From Chloroflexaceae bacterium (GTDB lineage: Bacteria > Chloroflexota > Chloroflexia > Chloroflexales > Chloroflexaceae), in NCBI GenBank assembly GCA_012033195.1, contig JAAUSQ010000015.1:1-34591 (forward strand): a stretch of DNA of 34,591 nt, read 5' to 3'. The translations under genes and the position numbers were made by a program. The stretch's first letter is position 1; each line of letters begins with the position of its first letter. Under the pieces are notes generated by a model. That model saw only the letters and a list, made by a program, of their open reading frames with translations, did no database searches and was not told where the DNA came from. This document shows, piece after piece, positions 25,561-34,451 of the stretch.

Positions 25561-26653
25561 ATGACAGATCGTTTGCGTGATGAGCTAATAACCCTGACAA
25601 CCGACCTGATGCGGTTTCGGAGCACTGCCGCGCATCCCGACCAGATTATGGCGGCCATGGATTATGCCGCCGCCTACCTGGGCGATATTCCGGGTATCTT
25701 TATCGAGCGCGTTGAGCATAACGGCGTGCCCTCCCTGGTTGCCACCCTGCACAAGACCCGCGCCCCGGCCCTGATGCTGAACGGGCATCTGGATGTGGTG
25801 GCGGCCCCCCCGGAACTATTTGAGCCAACCGTGCACGATGGGCGGATTTATGGACGCGGCAGCCAGGATATGAAGGGCAGCGTTGCGGCGATGCTGCGCT
25901 TGATGAAGCATCTCGCCACGCTCGACCCGCGCCCCGATGTCGGGCTGCAACTGGCAGGCGACGAAGAACTGGGCGGGCCGAATGGGACGCGCTTCATGAT
26001 TGAAGATGATGGCTGGCGCTGCGATTTTTGTATTACCGGCGAGCCAACTGATATGCAGATCTGTTACGAGCAGAAGGGGGCGGTGTGGCTGGAGATGGAG
26101 CTAAAGGGCACCCCTGCGCATGGGTCGCGGCCCTGGGACGGACACAACCCGATCTTCGACTATGCACGCGGCCTGCTGCGGCTAACAGAACAGTTCCCGC
26201 CGCCAACGGAAGAGGCCTGGCAGACCACCATCACGCCGACGATTGTGAGTTCGGGCGGCAACTCGCGCAACCAGATTCCGCCAGCGCTGCGGGTGACGTT
26301 TGACATTCGCCACACCAGCGACCACAGCCCCGATGCACTGGTGCAGACGGTGCAGGCGTGTTTCCCGACCGCCGAAATACTGGTGAGCAAAAGCGGCACC
26401 GGGCTTGTCACCGACCCGCACCAGGCGGCGGTGCAACGGCTGGCGGCGGTGACTGCCCAGCTACGCGGCACCCCTACCGCCTTCTACCGCGAACACTTTG
26501 GCAGCGATGCCCGCTTCTTTACGGCGCAGGGCATGGCGGCGGTATGCTTCGGGCCAACACGGTCAGGGGCTACACTCGGAAGAGGAATGGGTGGAGATTG
26601 ATAGCCTGGTTGAGTTTTATACCATTTTGCAGGCCTACGTCGCCGGAATGTGA
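25561..26653 (+). CDS. M20-family peptidase (ArgE/DapE/CPG2-like), frameshifted near the end
   Basis: Di-zinc amidohydrolase of about 363 residues. Metal and catalytic residues are visible: NGHLDVV (His, Asp), GRGSQDMKG (Asp), GDEELGG (Glu-Glu) and CITGEPTD (Glu). The last His ligand (GQGLHSEEEWVEI) lies beyond an extra base at about 26560 that truncates the listed ORF; with it removed the protein ends YTILQAYVAGM at 26653. A lid domain with HGSRPWDGHNP sits in the middle. The ATG follows TAGAAAGC by 7 bases, a leader also seen before gcvPA and gcvPB. The exact substrate (N-acyl amino acid or peptide) is unknown. Confidence 0.88.
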
Positions 26654-26661
26654 GGAGCGCG

Positions 26662-26878
26662 ATGGGCGATACCGAGACAATAGCAATACCAGTGCAACTG
26701 GCACACTTGAGATTGCCAGAAGCAGTGACAGGCACGATTGCACGACCTGCTTGACTGCCAGGATGCTGGCCTTGCCCTGACCCCTGCCGAACGTCGGGAG
26801 GCAGAGGAATTGGTAGAACTGGCCGAGTTTTTATCGCTGCTCGTGTTGCGGGTGAAGCGGGCATCAACCTTGTCGTAA
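26662..26878 (+). CDS. Small helical hypothetical protein, frameshifted (not in the ORF track)
   Basis: A short gene 8 bases after the M20 stop, with GAGGAGCG upstream. It opens MGDTETIAIPVQLAHLRLPEAVT in one frame. After one extra base near 26731 it continues ARLHDLLDCQDAGLALTPAERREAEELVELAEFLSLLVLRVKRA in the next, about 71 residues in all. The second part (small hydrophobic residues, then LTPAERREAEELVELAE) looks like a family of small conserved helical proteins common in filamentous phototroph and cyanobacterial genomes, function unknown, often beside nuclease genes. I recall this pattern but cannot verify it here. Confidence 0.5.
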
Positions 26879-26939
26879 TGTCTACCACCGTAATATTAAC
26901 GAGGTGGACACAATAATCTATCTGCAAGAGAGGATTATT

Positions 26940-27146
26940 ATGCGCCAAATTGTTCTGTATCCGGATGAGACGGGCTACTGGATTGTAGAGTGTCCAAGTT
27001 TACCCGGCTGTATCAGTCAGGGCGAAACAAAAGAAGAAGCAATCGCTAATATTCGGGAGGCAATACGCGGTTACATCGCAGCCCTTGAAGAGGACGGATT
27101 GCCTGTGCCAGAAGAACATTATGGGGCAATGCTGGTTGTTGTATGA
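26940..27146 (+). CDS. hicB: HicB-family antitoxin
   Basis: 68 residues from ATG 26940 (MRQIVLYPDETGYWIVECPSLPGC), preceded by AGAGAGGA. The HicB partial RNase-H fold is clear: GYWIVECPSLPGCISQGETKEEAIANIREAIRGYI. There is no separate C-terminal DNA-binding domain, as in other short HicB proteins. Its stop overlaps the hicA start by 4 bases (27143-27146). The order antitoxin-toxin is the reverse of E. coli hicAB but common elsewhere. It neutralises HicA and may autoregulate the pair. Confidence 0.92.
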   Translation: MRQIVLYPDETGYWIVECPSLPGCISQGETKEEAIANIREAIRGYIAALEEDGLPVPEEHYGAMLVVV

Positions 27147-27373
27147 CAAAAAAACTACCAGCACTATCGGGCAACGAATGCGTTAAGGCGCTTGAGAAAA
27201 GTGGCTTTTATTTTAAACGACAGGAAGGCAGCCACAAGATTATGCGCCGTGACTCTCCGTATTGTCAGGTTACGGTACCTGAACATCGAACGTTAGCCCC
27301 TGGTACGTTGCGTGCGATTATTCGAGCAGTGGGGCTGACTGTAGAAGAATTTGTTGACCTTCTCGATGATTAG
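27143..27373 (+). CDS. hicA: HicA-family mRNA interferase toxin
   Basis: 76 residues with the HicA dsRBD-like fold. The catalytic His is in RQEGSHKIMRR, and LSGNECVKALEKSGFYFKRQ and APGTLRAIIRAVGLTVEEFVDLL flank it as expected. HicA cleaves mRNA independently of the ribosome when not bound by HicB. Both genes are intact, so the module is probably functional. It sits between two M20 peptidase genes. Confidence 0.93.
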   Translation: MTKKLPALSGNECVKALEKSGFYFKRQEGSHKIMRRDSPYCQVTVPEHRTLAPGTLRAIIRAVGLTVEEFVDLLDD

Positions 27374-27398
27374 CATATCTGAAAGAGAACGAGGCTTT

Positions 27399-28744
27399 AT
27401 GGAACAGTTTACCAGCTATATCGCCACACATCAGGCGCGGTTTATGGATGAGCTTTTTCAACTGCTGCGCGTGCCCTCGGTTGCCGCGCAGGGGCGTGCT
27501 ATCCCCGAAGCAGCGGCCCTGGTGCGACAGCGGCTCGAACGGCTTGGCGCGGCGGTGCGGGTGTTTGATATCGAAAACGGCTCGCCGGTCATCTATGCCA
27601 CGCTTGGCAGTGGGCCGCGCCGCCTGCTCATTTATGACCACTACGATGTGCAGCCTGCCGATCCGGAAGAGCTATGGGTAACCCCGGCTTTTGAGCCAAC
27701 CATCGCGACGGCAAGCTCTATGCACGCGGCGTTGCCGACAACAAAGGCAACCTGATGCTGCGGATACAGGCGATTGAAACATGGCTGGCGACCCAGGGCA
27801 CGCTCCCGTTTGAAGTGGCGTTTATCATCGAGGGCGAGGAGGAGATTGGTTCGCCGCACCTGCCCGCCTTCTGCCGCGACCATGCCGACCTGTTGCGCGG
27901 CGATGGGATGATCTGGGAGACGGGCGAGCGCAACATTGATGATCGGCCCCGGATTGACTGCGGCGCAAAAGGCATGCAGTATGTTGAACTGGTGGTGCGC
28001 GGTGCTGCTTACGACCTGCACTCTTCATTTGCAACGGTGGTGCCCAATCCGGCGTGGCGGTTGGTGTGGGCACTTGCTACGCTGAAGGGGCCAGACGAGC
28101 GTATTTTGATACCAGGCTTTTACGATGCTATTCGCCCACCAGGTGAGACCGACCTGCGGGCACTGGAAAGCATTCCCGACACCGACGCGGCGATTTTAGC
28201 CGATTATCAGATACCCGCTTTTCTGGGGGGCGTGCGCGGCGTGGAGCGGCTGCGGCGGCATCTCTTCGAGCCAACCTGTAACATCTGCGGGGTGGTGTCG
28301 GGCTACACGGGCGCAGGCTCCAAGACGGTGCTGCCAAGCGAGGCACGGGTGAAGATCGATTTTCGACTGGTGCCCGATATGCGCCCCGAAACGGTGATGC
28401 AGCAGTTGCGGGCGCACCTCGACGCGCAGGGCTTCAGCGATATTGCGATCATCGACCTGGGCGGGGTGTATCCGGCACGTAGCGACCTGAACTCCTCACT
28501 GGTACGGGCGATGGTCAATGCGGCCGAGACAGTGTACGGTGTGCATCCAGTGGTGACACCAACAATGGCGGGCACTGGCCCGATGTACGATCTGGCCGAA
28601 GCAACCGGCACGCCCACCGCATCGGGCGCAGGCTGCGGCTACCATGGCATGCAAATCCACGCACCCAACGAGCATATCCGGGTCGATGACTACTGGCTGG
28701 CGATGCGCTGGATGGGCGTGTTCCTGCGGGCATTTGCGGCCTGA
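27399..28744 (+). CDS. M20-family dipeptidase, frameshifted
   Basis: Second M20 metallopeptidase, about 448 residues, of the longer dipeptidase group. The first part has YDHYDVQPADPEELW (His, Asp). One missing base near 27704 splits the gene; restored, it reads FEPTI-R-DGKLYARGVADNKGN (bridging Asp), then IIEGEEEIGSP (Glu-Glu), WETGERN (Glu) and the C-terminal His in GYHGMQIHAPNEHIRVDDY. The central lid domain has AYDLHSSFATVVPNP. It shares the fold but not close sequence with the M20 gene at 25561. Probable role is peptide turnover; substrate unknown. Confidence 0.9.
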
Positions 28745-28827
28745 TTTGTTGACAGAGTACGGCAGGGGCAACGTGGCTCCGGCCTGTTCAGCAGCATTGT
28801 ACGCGACACAATGCAATGAGGAGCAGT

Positions 28828-29262
28828 ATGGATCAACAGCGGGACATTTACCGTATTGTAGCCGATTTATTGAACGAACTACCAGCCCCCATCGCCGAGG
28901 GAAGCAACGTTGCAGCCGAAGCACGCGCATGGTTGAAGCAGCAGAGTAGTGCCTCGCCCAATGTGCGCCAGCTTGCCCAGACCGCCCGCGATGGGCTAGA
29001 TGCGTTGTTGCGGGCAGTGAAGGGGGGGCGTGCCCACGAGACGCTGCTGGATGCACGGGTTGCCTTGGGCCGCTATATTGCCCCTGGCCCTGAGGCGGGC
29101 AACGATGCGCTGTCGGTGCAGTTTGCGCCGGGTGGCGGCGTGACCCTAGTACGCGATGGTCGCCATTTTACCATTAGCGATGAAGAGCTTGAACTGGTGC
29201 GCGAGGCGGTGAATACCCGCAAGCGCGAGGTACGCAAGTTGCAACGGCGCGGCCTGATATAA
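28828..29262 (+). CDS. Hypothetical protein, helical with C-terminal small beta region
   Basis: 144 residues from ATG 28828 (MDQQRDIYRIVADLLNELP), preceded by GAGGAG. The first two thirds are helical (AAEARAWLKQQ, VRQLAQTARDGLDALLRAVKGG). A beta hairpin (VQFAPGGGVTLVRDGRHFTIS) and a basic helix (EAVNTRKREVRKLQRRGLI) follow. No catalytic motif is seen and the family is not recognised. The 145 bases after it contain only a GC hairpin. Confidence 0.65.
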   Translation: MDQQRDIYRIVADLLNELPAPIAEGSNVAAEARAWLKQQSSASPNVRQLAQTARDGLDALLRAVKGGRAHETLLDARVALGRYIAPGPEAGNDALSVQFAPGGGVTLVRDGRHFTISDEELELVREAVNTRKREVRKLQRRGLI

Positions 29263-29290
29263 GGGCGCAAGCGGCAAGGGGCGAGGTGCG

Positions 29291-29312
29291 GCCCGGCGCT
29301 GAAGCACCGGGC
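29291..29312. terminator. GC-rich hairpin between the hypothetical and gcvPB
   Basis: GCCCGGCGCT-GA-AGCACCGGGC forms a nearly perfect 10-bp stem with one mismatch. It sits between converging genes and resembles the hairpin at 20259-20281. There is no T-run. Confidence 0.45.
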
Positions 29313-29407
29313 TGAAACACGAAGCCCCGTTGGGTCTGCACCCAGCCCGCCTGTGCGGGTTGGCCTATCGCCACGTCCCTCACCCCTGGCCTGCGTTGTA
29401 CGCGGTG

Positions 29408-30891
29408 TTACTCGGCCATCATCTCCGCAAACTTCTCGCGGTCGTAGCGCAGAATGGGCTTGCGGGCTGCCCGCACCTCATCGAGCCGCCGGGTGGGGGC
29501 GTTGTGGGGCGCGTTGTGCAGTAGTTCGGGTGTTTCAACTGCCTCGCGTGCAATTGTCCGCAGAGCCTCAATAAAGCGGTCCATGTTGCGCTTGCTCTCG
29601 GTTTCGGTCGGCTCAATCATCAGTGCTTCGGGCACAATAAGCGGGAAGTAGACTGTTGGCGGGTGGAAGCCAAAATCAATCAGGCGCTTGGCAATATCGA
29701 GCGTGCGAACGCCCTGTGCCCCGGCAATCTGCCCACGCAGCACCGACTCGTGCATACAGATGCGGTCAATCGCTGGCGGGTAGAGCGCATCAAGCTGGGT
29801 GCGGATATAGTTGGCATTCAGCACGGCGATTTCGGAGACTTCGCGCAGGCCTGCTTCGCCGAGGGTGCGAATGTAGGTCCAGGCCCGCACTAGCATGCCG
29901 AAGTTGCCGTGAAACGCCTTGACCCGTCCAATGCTCTGCTCGGGCATAAAGAATCCGTAGGTACCCGGTTGCTGCCCCTCGCGCACCCGTGGGCCAGGCA
30001 GGAACGGGGCGAGCGCAGCAGTACAGCCAACGGCACCGCTGCCAGGGCCGCCGCCGCCGTGTGGGGTGGTGAAGGTTTTGTGCAGGTTGTAGTGCATAAA
30101 GTCAAAGCCCATTTCACCCGGCTTGACGATGCCCAGAATAGCATTGAAGTTGGCTCCGTCGCCGTACATCAGGCCGCCTGCCGCGTGGACGAGCCGCGCC
30201 ACCTCCACGATTTGCTCTTCGAACAGGCCAACAGTGTTGGGGTTTGTGAGCATCATTCCGGCGGTGCGTGGTGAGAGCTTGCGCTTCAGGTCGTCCATAT
30301 CGACGTTGCCGCGTTCGTCGCTCTTCAGTTCTACCACGGTATAGCCTGCCATGGCTGCGGTTGCCGGATTGGTGCCGTGCGCTGCATCGGGTACCAGTAT
30401 CTCGGTGCGGTCGGTGTCGTCCCGGCTGAGATGGTAGGCCCGGAACACCAGAATGCCCGTGAACTCGCCCTGTGCGCCAGCGGCAGGTTGCAGCGACACC
30501 GCATCGAAGCCGCTAATTTCAGCGAGGTAGTTTTGCAACTCAAACATCAGCGCAGCGCCCCTGCGACAGCGTCTCATCCTGCATGGGGTGGGTGGTTGCA
30601 AAACCGGGCGCAGGCTGGCCGCTTTCGTTCGTGGAGCTTGGGGTTGTACTTCATTGTGCAAGAGCCAAGCGGGTACATGGTAGTGTCAATAGCCATATTG
30701 CGCTGGCTGATGCGCGTGAAGTGGCGAATAACTTCCGTCTCGCTCAGTTCGGGAAAGCCTGCCAGGTCATCGCCGCGCAGCAGGTCGGCGGGCAGGTCGG
30801 CGGCAGGCACATCAAGCGCGGGCAGGTTGGCGCCGTGCTTGCCAGGAACAGACAGTTCATAAATTGGTGGTTCAGTAGTATATACAGACAT
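29408..30891 (-). CDS. gcvPB: Glycine dehydrogenase (P protein) subunit 2, frameshifted
   Basis: PLP-containing beta subunit of the glycine cleavage P protein; decarboxylates glycine onto the lipoyl arm of GcvH together with GcvPA. The N-terminus (MSVYTTEPPIYELSVPGKHGANLP, start 30891) is in one ORF and the rest in another. Three small indels between about 30570 and 30635 scramble the expected PGFATTHPMQDETLSQG segment, traces of which appear in the third frame. The PLP lysine is in MHYNLHKTFTTPHGGGGPGSG, and the upstream DLLRGDDLAGFPELSETEVIRHFT is typical. The reconstructed length is about 494 residues. The ATG follows CCTAGAAAGC by 6 bases, as in gcvPA. Confidence 0.93.
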
Positions 30892-30966
30892 AGTATGGCT
30901 TTCTAGGAATGAATGACCAGTATCACATGCTTTGCCAGTCGGCCCCGCGAGCAGGTTGGCTAGCGC

Positions 30967-32300
30967 CTATAGCCCGCGCAGCACCTCCACGAGTTGATCG
31001 ATATCAGCCTTGGTGTTCATTTCGGTGACACACAGCAGCATCGCCCGGTCGCCCATCGCAGCTCGTTCTGCACCAGATCGTAGCCGCCGATAATGCCGTG
31101 TTCCAGCAGGGCCGCGTTTACTTCGTGTGCGGGGCGCGGGCAGTGGATCACAAACTCCTTGAAGAATGGCTGCTCGTCTTCGACGCGGTAGCCGGAAAGT
31201 TGCTGGATCTGGGCGGCGGCGTAGTGGGCGCGGTGGTAACACAGTTCGGCCACCTGGCGCAACCCCTGCCGTCCCATCAGGCTCATATAGACGGTTGCCG
31301 CTAATGCCATCAAGCCCTGATTGGTGCAGATATTGCTGGTGGCACGCTCGCGGCGAATATCCTGCTCACGGGCGCGTAGCGTCAGCACGTAGGCCAGTTG
31401 TCCTTCGATGTCGCGGGTAGCGCCAACAATGCGCCCTGCGATCTTGTGCACGTTCTTCTGGCGGGCCGCAAAGATGCCCAGGTAGGGGCCGCCGTAGTTC
31501 AGGCCAATGCCGAGCGGTTGCCCTTCGCCCGTGGCAATGTCGGCATCTACCGCACCCGGAGTCTGGAACAGGGCCAGCGCTATCGGGTCGAAGTGCACAG
31601 CCAGCAGCGCCCCTTTTGCATGCACCCGGTCGGCCAGTCCGCGCAGGTCGTGCAGCCGTCCCAGGAAGTCGGGCGACTGGATGAACAGGGCGGCTGTATT
31701 GTCATCAATCTGCGCCACCAGTTCATCGAGCGTGCTGTACTGCTCATCGCCCACAATCGCCAGATCGAGGCTCTGCATATAGGTACGCAGCACCTCGCGG
31801 TAGTGTGGGTGCAGACCCCGCGATACAACCAGCTTGTTGCGCTTACGGGTGACATTCAACGCCATAATTGCGGCTTCGGCAATGGCGGTAGCGCCATCGT
31901 AGTGCGAGGCGTTGACGACGTCCATTTGTGTTAGGTCGGCCATCATGCTCTGATACTCGAAGATGGCCTGCAAGGTGCCCTGGCTCACTTCGGGCTGGTA
32001 GGGCGTGTAGGCGGTGTAGAACTCACCACGCCGCAGGATCTGGTCAACGGCACTCGGTACAAAGTGGTTGTAGGCTCCGGCTCCCAGGAACATGCTATGG
32101 CTCTGTGCATTGGCATTCTGGGTACTCAGGCGGCGCAGTTCGCGCTGCAATACTGGTTCCGACAGAGGCGCGGGCAGGTCGAGGCGCGGGAAGCGCAGGT
32201 CGGCGGGCACATCAACAAACAGGTCGGCGATGGACTCAACGCCGATGGCCCGCAGCATCTCGGCGCGTTCCGCATCAGTAATAGAAGTATAATGCGACAT
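30967..32300 (-). CDS. gcvPA: Glycine dehydrogenase (P protein) subunit 1, frameshifted near the C-terminus
   Basis: Alpha subunit of the split P protein. The start is ATG 32300 (MSHYTSITDAERAEML). Family motifs include MFLGAGAYNHFVPSAVDQI, FYTAYTPYQPEVSQGTLQAIFEYQSMMADLTQMDVVNASHYDG and GIGLNYGGPYLGIFA. The last segment, AMGDRAMLLCVTEMNTKADIDQLVEVL, is one frame over because a base is missing near 31058. Restored length is about 444 residues, as expected. It is followed by gcvPB after 75 bases and probably has its own promoter inside the terminator region after gcvH. Confidence 0.95.
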
Positions 32301-32328
32301 ACAGGTGCTTTCTAGGTATCTGGCTTAT

Positions 32329-32346
32329 TGTCTCTGTGATGAGACA
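32329..32346 (-). promoter_or_regulatory. Small hairpin in the gcvPA leader
   Basis: A perfect 6-bp stem TGTCTC/GAGACA with a 6-base loop lies within the predicted 5' leader of gcvPA, between the -10 and the start codon. It could affect transcript stability or translation. No riboswitch consensus is seen. Confidence 0.3.
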
Positions 32347-32360
32347 TAATGCTCAATCAA

Positions 32361-32389
32361 ATTATAAAACGACGCCGTTCTGAGGGCAA
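32361..32389 (-). promoter_or_regulatory. Promoter of gcvPA-gcvPB, nested in the gcvH terminator
   Basis: On the minus strand TTGCCC, a 17-base spacer and a perfect TATAAT lead to a leader of about 54 bases before the gcvPA ATG. The -35 lies in the loop of the upstream hairpin, and the spacer includes its 3' arm. Confidence 0.5.
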
Positions 32390-32419
32390 CGTGCGCTACC
32401 TGCTCTCGAAACGGCGTCG
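32361..32419 (-). terminator. Intrinsic terminator after gcvH
   Basis: A perfect 10-bp stem CGACGCCGTT/AACGGCGTCG encloses a 30-base loop and is followed on the minus strand by TTTTATAATTT. It lies about 10 bases past the gcvH stop. Arm pairing is exact, so a real hairpin is likely even though the loop is long. Confidence 0.6.
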
Positions 32420-32430
32420 GGTGGGGCGGT

Positions 32431-32823
32431 TTAATCGTCGGATGCGTCTTCGACAATTTGTTCGTAGGCGGCAGCATCCAGCAGATGTTCGGCTGATCCG
32501 GTAGGTTTGATACGCAGCATCCAGCCGTTGCCGTAGGGGTCGGCATTGATCGGCTCCTGATCGTCGATCAGCGCATCGTGAATACCGACAATTTCCATAT
32601 CCACTGGCGCGTACAGGTCGGACGACGCCTTGACCGACTCGATCACACCGAAGACTGCGCCCGCCGCAAAGGTAGCGCCGACTTCGGGCAGTTCCAGATA
32701 CACCACATCACCAAGTGCATGCTGGGCATAATCGGTGATGCCAACAACGGCCTCATCGCCCTCTACGCGCAGCCATTCATGCGTCTTGGCATACTTGAGT
32801 TCCGCCGGGGTGTTGAAGCTCAT
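32431..32823 (-). CDS. gcvH: Glycine cleavage system H protein
   Basis: 130-residue lipoyl carrier that shuttles the aminomethyl group between P, T and L proteins. The lipoylation lysine is Lys65 in VIESVKASSDLYAPV. The start is ATG 32823 (MSFNTPAELKYAKTHEWL), with GAGAGGAGC upstream; the listed longer ORF begins in the gap. It lies 33 bases downstream of gcvT. The ORF is intact and of normal length. Confidence 0.97.
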   Translation of the reverse strand: MSFNTPAELKYAKTHEWLRVEGDEAVVGITDYAQHALGDVVYLELPEVGATFAAGAVFGVIESVKASSDLYAPVDMEIVGIHDALIDDQEPINADPYGNGWMLRIKPTGSAEHLLDAAAYEQIVEDASDD

Positions 32824-32856
32824 AGTCCTGTTGCTCCTCTCATAGCTCTCCACAGG

Positions 32857-33963
32857 TTAGCGTTTGTAGCGTGGCTGATAGAAAGGTGTCTTGATGACCT
32901 TGGCGCGGGTCGCCTTGCCTCGTATCATAACATCGAATTCGGTGCCGATTGCACTGAGGTCGGCGGGCACATAGCCCAGGCCCAGTGGCTTATCGAGCGT
33001 TGGTGCAGGCAGCCCCGTTGTGACATGCCCGATCAGGTTACCTGCGAGGTCGTGAATAGGATAGTCGGCACGTGCAACACCGCGTCCAACCATCTCGAAG
33101 CCAACTAGCTTCCGGGTTGGCCCGGTTGCCTTGATCTGTTGCAGGGCATTTTTGCCGATAAAGTCGGGCTTGTTCAGTTTGATCGTCCAGCCCAGGCGGG
33201 CTTCGTAAGGGTTGGTATCCTCGGTAATCTCGTGCCCATACAAGGCCAGACCCGCCTCGAAGCGCAGGCTGTCGCGGGCACCCAGGCCACACGGTAGCAC
33301 GCTGCCCGGTGTGCCCAGCTTGAGCAGTTCGTCCCAGACTTGCGGGGCATAGGCGGCATCACAAAAGATTTCGAAGCCATCCTCGCCCGTGTAGCCAGTG
33401 CGGGCAATCATACCGTTGAAGCCAAAGAAGCTGAACAGGGCGATTTCGTGGAAGGGCAGGCTTTCCAGGCCAACGCCGCGCATGCTCTCGGCGTCGCAGA
33501 AGAGCTGTTCGGCCTGCGGGCCTTGCAGCGCAAACATCGCCCAGCGCTGCGAGAGGTCTTCCAGATCAACATCGAAGCCGGTTGACCGCGAACGCAGCCA
33601 GTTCCAGTCTTTTTCGAGATTGGATGCATTGACCACAATCAGGTATTCGCTCGGCAGGCGGTAGATAAAAATGTCATCGATAATGCCGCCATCCATCGTA
33701 CACAGCAGGCTATAGCCCGACTGCCCAACGCCGAGGGTGGATACATCGCTGGTGGTGACAAACTGCAAGAACGACTCGCTGTCGCGTCCGCTGACGCTAA
33801 AGCGCCCCATGTGGCTGATATCGAACAGTCCCGCCGATGTACGCACCGCATGGTGTTCTGGCATCACACCGCTGTATTGCACGGGCATGTGCCATCCTCC
33901 AAATTCGACCATTCGCGCACCCATGGCAACGTGTCGGTCGTAGAGTGGCGTGCGTTTAAGCAT
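32857..33963 (-). CDS. gcvT: Aminomethyltransferase (glycine cleavage T protein)
   Basis: T protein; transfers the methylene group from aminomethyl-GcvH to tetrahydrofolate and releases ammonia. 368 residues from ATG 33963 (MLKRTPLYDRHVAMGARMVEFGGWHMPVQY), preceded by AAGGAGG. Family motifs are AGLFDISHMGRFSVSG, GGIIDDIFIYR, ARTGYTGEDGFEIFCD, LGARDSLRFEAGLALYGHE and the C-terminal GKATRAKVIKTPFY. The ORF is intact. It is the first gene of the gcv run. The 80 bases upstream hold only a small ACCGGA/TCCGGT hairpin, too short for a glycine riboswitch. Confidence 0.97.
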   Translation of the reverse strand: MLKRTPLYDRHVAMGARMVEFGGWHMPVQYSGVMPEHHAVRTSAGLFDISHMGRFSVSGRDSESFLQFVTTSDVSTLGVGQSGYSLLCTMDGGIIDDIFIYRLPSEYLIVVNASNLEKDWNWLRSRSTGFDVDLEDLSQRWAMFALQGPQAEQLFCDAESMRGVGLESLPFHEIALFSFFGFNGMIARTGYTGEDGFEIFCDAAYAPQVWDELLKLGTPGSVLPCGLGARDSLRFEAGLALYGHEITEDTNPYEARLGWTIKLNKPDFIGKNALQQIKATGPTRKLVGFEMVGRGVARADYPIHDLAGNLIGHVTTGLPAPTLDKPLGLGYVPADLSAIGTEFDVMIRGKATRAKVIKTPFYQPRYKR

Positions 33964-34043
33964 ACTGCCTCCTTCCAAGCAAGCTATACCGGAGAGGTCC
34001 GGTTCCGTTTTGCTCCCGTCTGAACCGCTCCCTCATAACCGGT

Positions 34044-34430
34044 TCAGGTGTTCAGTCCTTCGCGCACGGTGCGGAGCATCGCCCGACATTCTGTCGCATA
34101 GGTTGCTAGCTCTGCATCGTCCTGGGCGCGTGCTTCGTCGGCAAGTTGCGCCAATGCCGCATCTGCGGCATCGGTCAGCAGGTCGGGGTAGTCCATCAAA
34201 ACCTGGGCAATCTCATCTTCATCTGCCGCAATAATCAAGGCCTCGATTGCTTCTTCGAGCGGGTCGGGTGGTTGCTCGCCAACCAGGGGCGCGGCGGGCA
34301 TCGTCAGGGCGGTGGGTGGTTGCTGGCGGATGACTTCAAGCTGTTCGCGCCGCTCTTCCACAAGCTGGGCCAGCCGTTCGTTGCCATCGTCCAGTGCCTC
34401 GTTGACGGTGTGGGTCAGGGCGGCATCCAC
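34044..34430 (-). CDS. Helical repeat-like hypothetical protein, probably 5'-incomplete
   Basis: 128 residues, strongly acidic and helical. The C-terminal part (IAQVLMDYPDLLTDAADAALAQLADEARAQDDAELATYATECRAMLRTVREG) resembles the short helical units common in CHAT/TPR proteins of Chloroflexota and Cyanobacteria, in the form YPDLLTDxADxxLxxLxxxAR. The listed GTG start has no ribosome-binding site. The frame continues upstream with protein-like sequence (SELELIQIHPLLLEPWVDAAL) to a TAG at 34494-34496, so the true start or further exonless coding is hidden, perhaps by another indel or by the contig end. Function is unknown. Confidence 0.55.
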   Translation of the reverse strand: MDAALTHTVNEALDDGNERLAQLVEERREQLEVIRQQPPTALTMPAAPLVGEQPPDPLEEAIEALIIAADEDEIAQVLMDYPDLLTDAADAALAQLADEARAQDDAELATYATECRAMLRTVREGLNT

Positions 34431-34451
34431 CCACGGCTCAAGCAGCAGCGG

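Noticed and set aside
27755-28744. Independent 329-residue peptidase gene starting at 27755
   Set aside because: It lacks the first metal-binding motifs, which are in the preceding ORF; the two join after one base is restored.
33964-34043. Glycine riboswitch upstream of gcvT
   Set aside because: The gap is about 80 bases with only a 6-bp ACCGGA/TCCGGT hairpin; a glycine aptamer would not fit and no consensus is seen.
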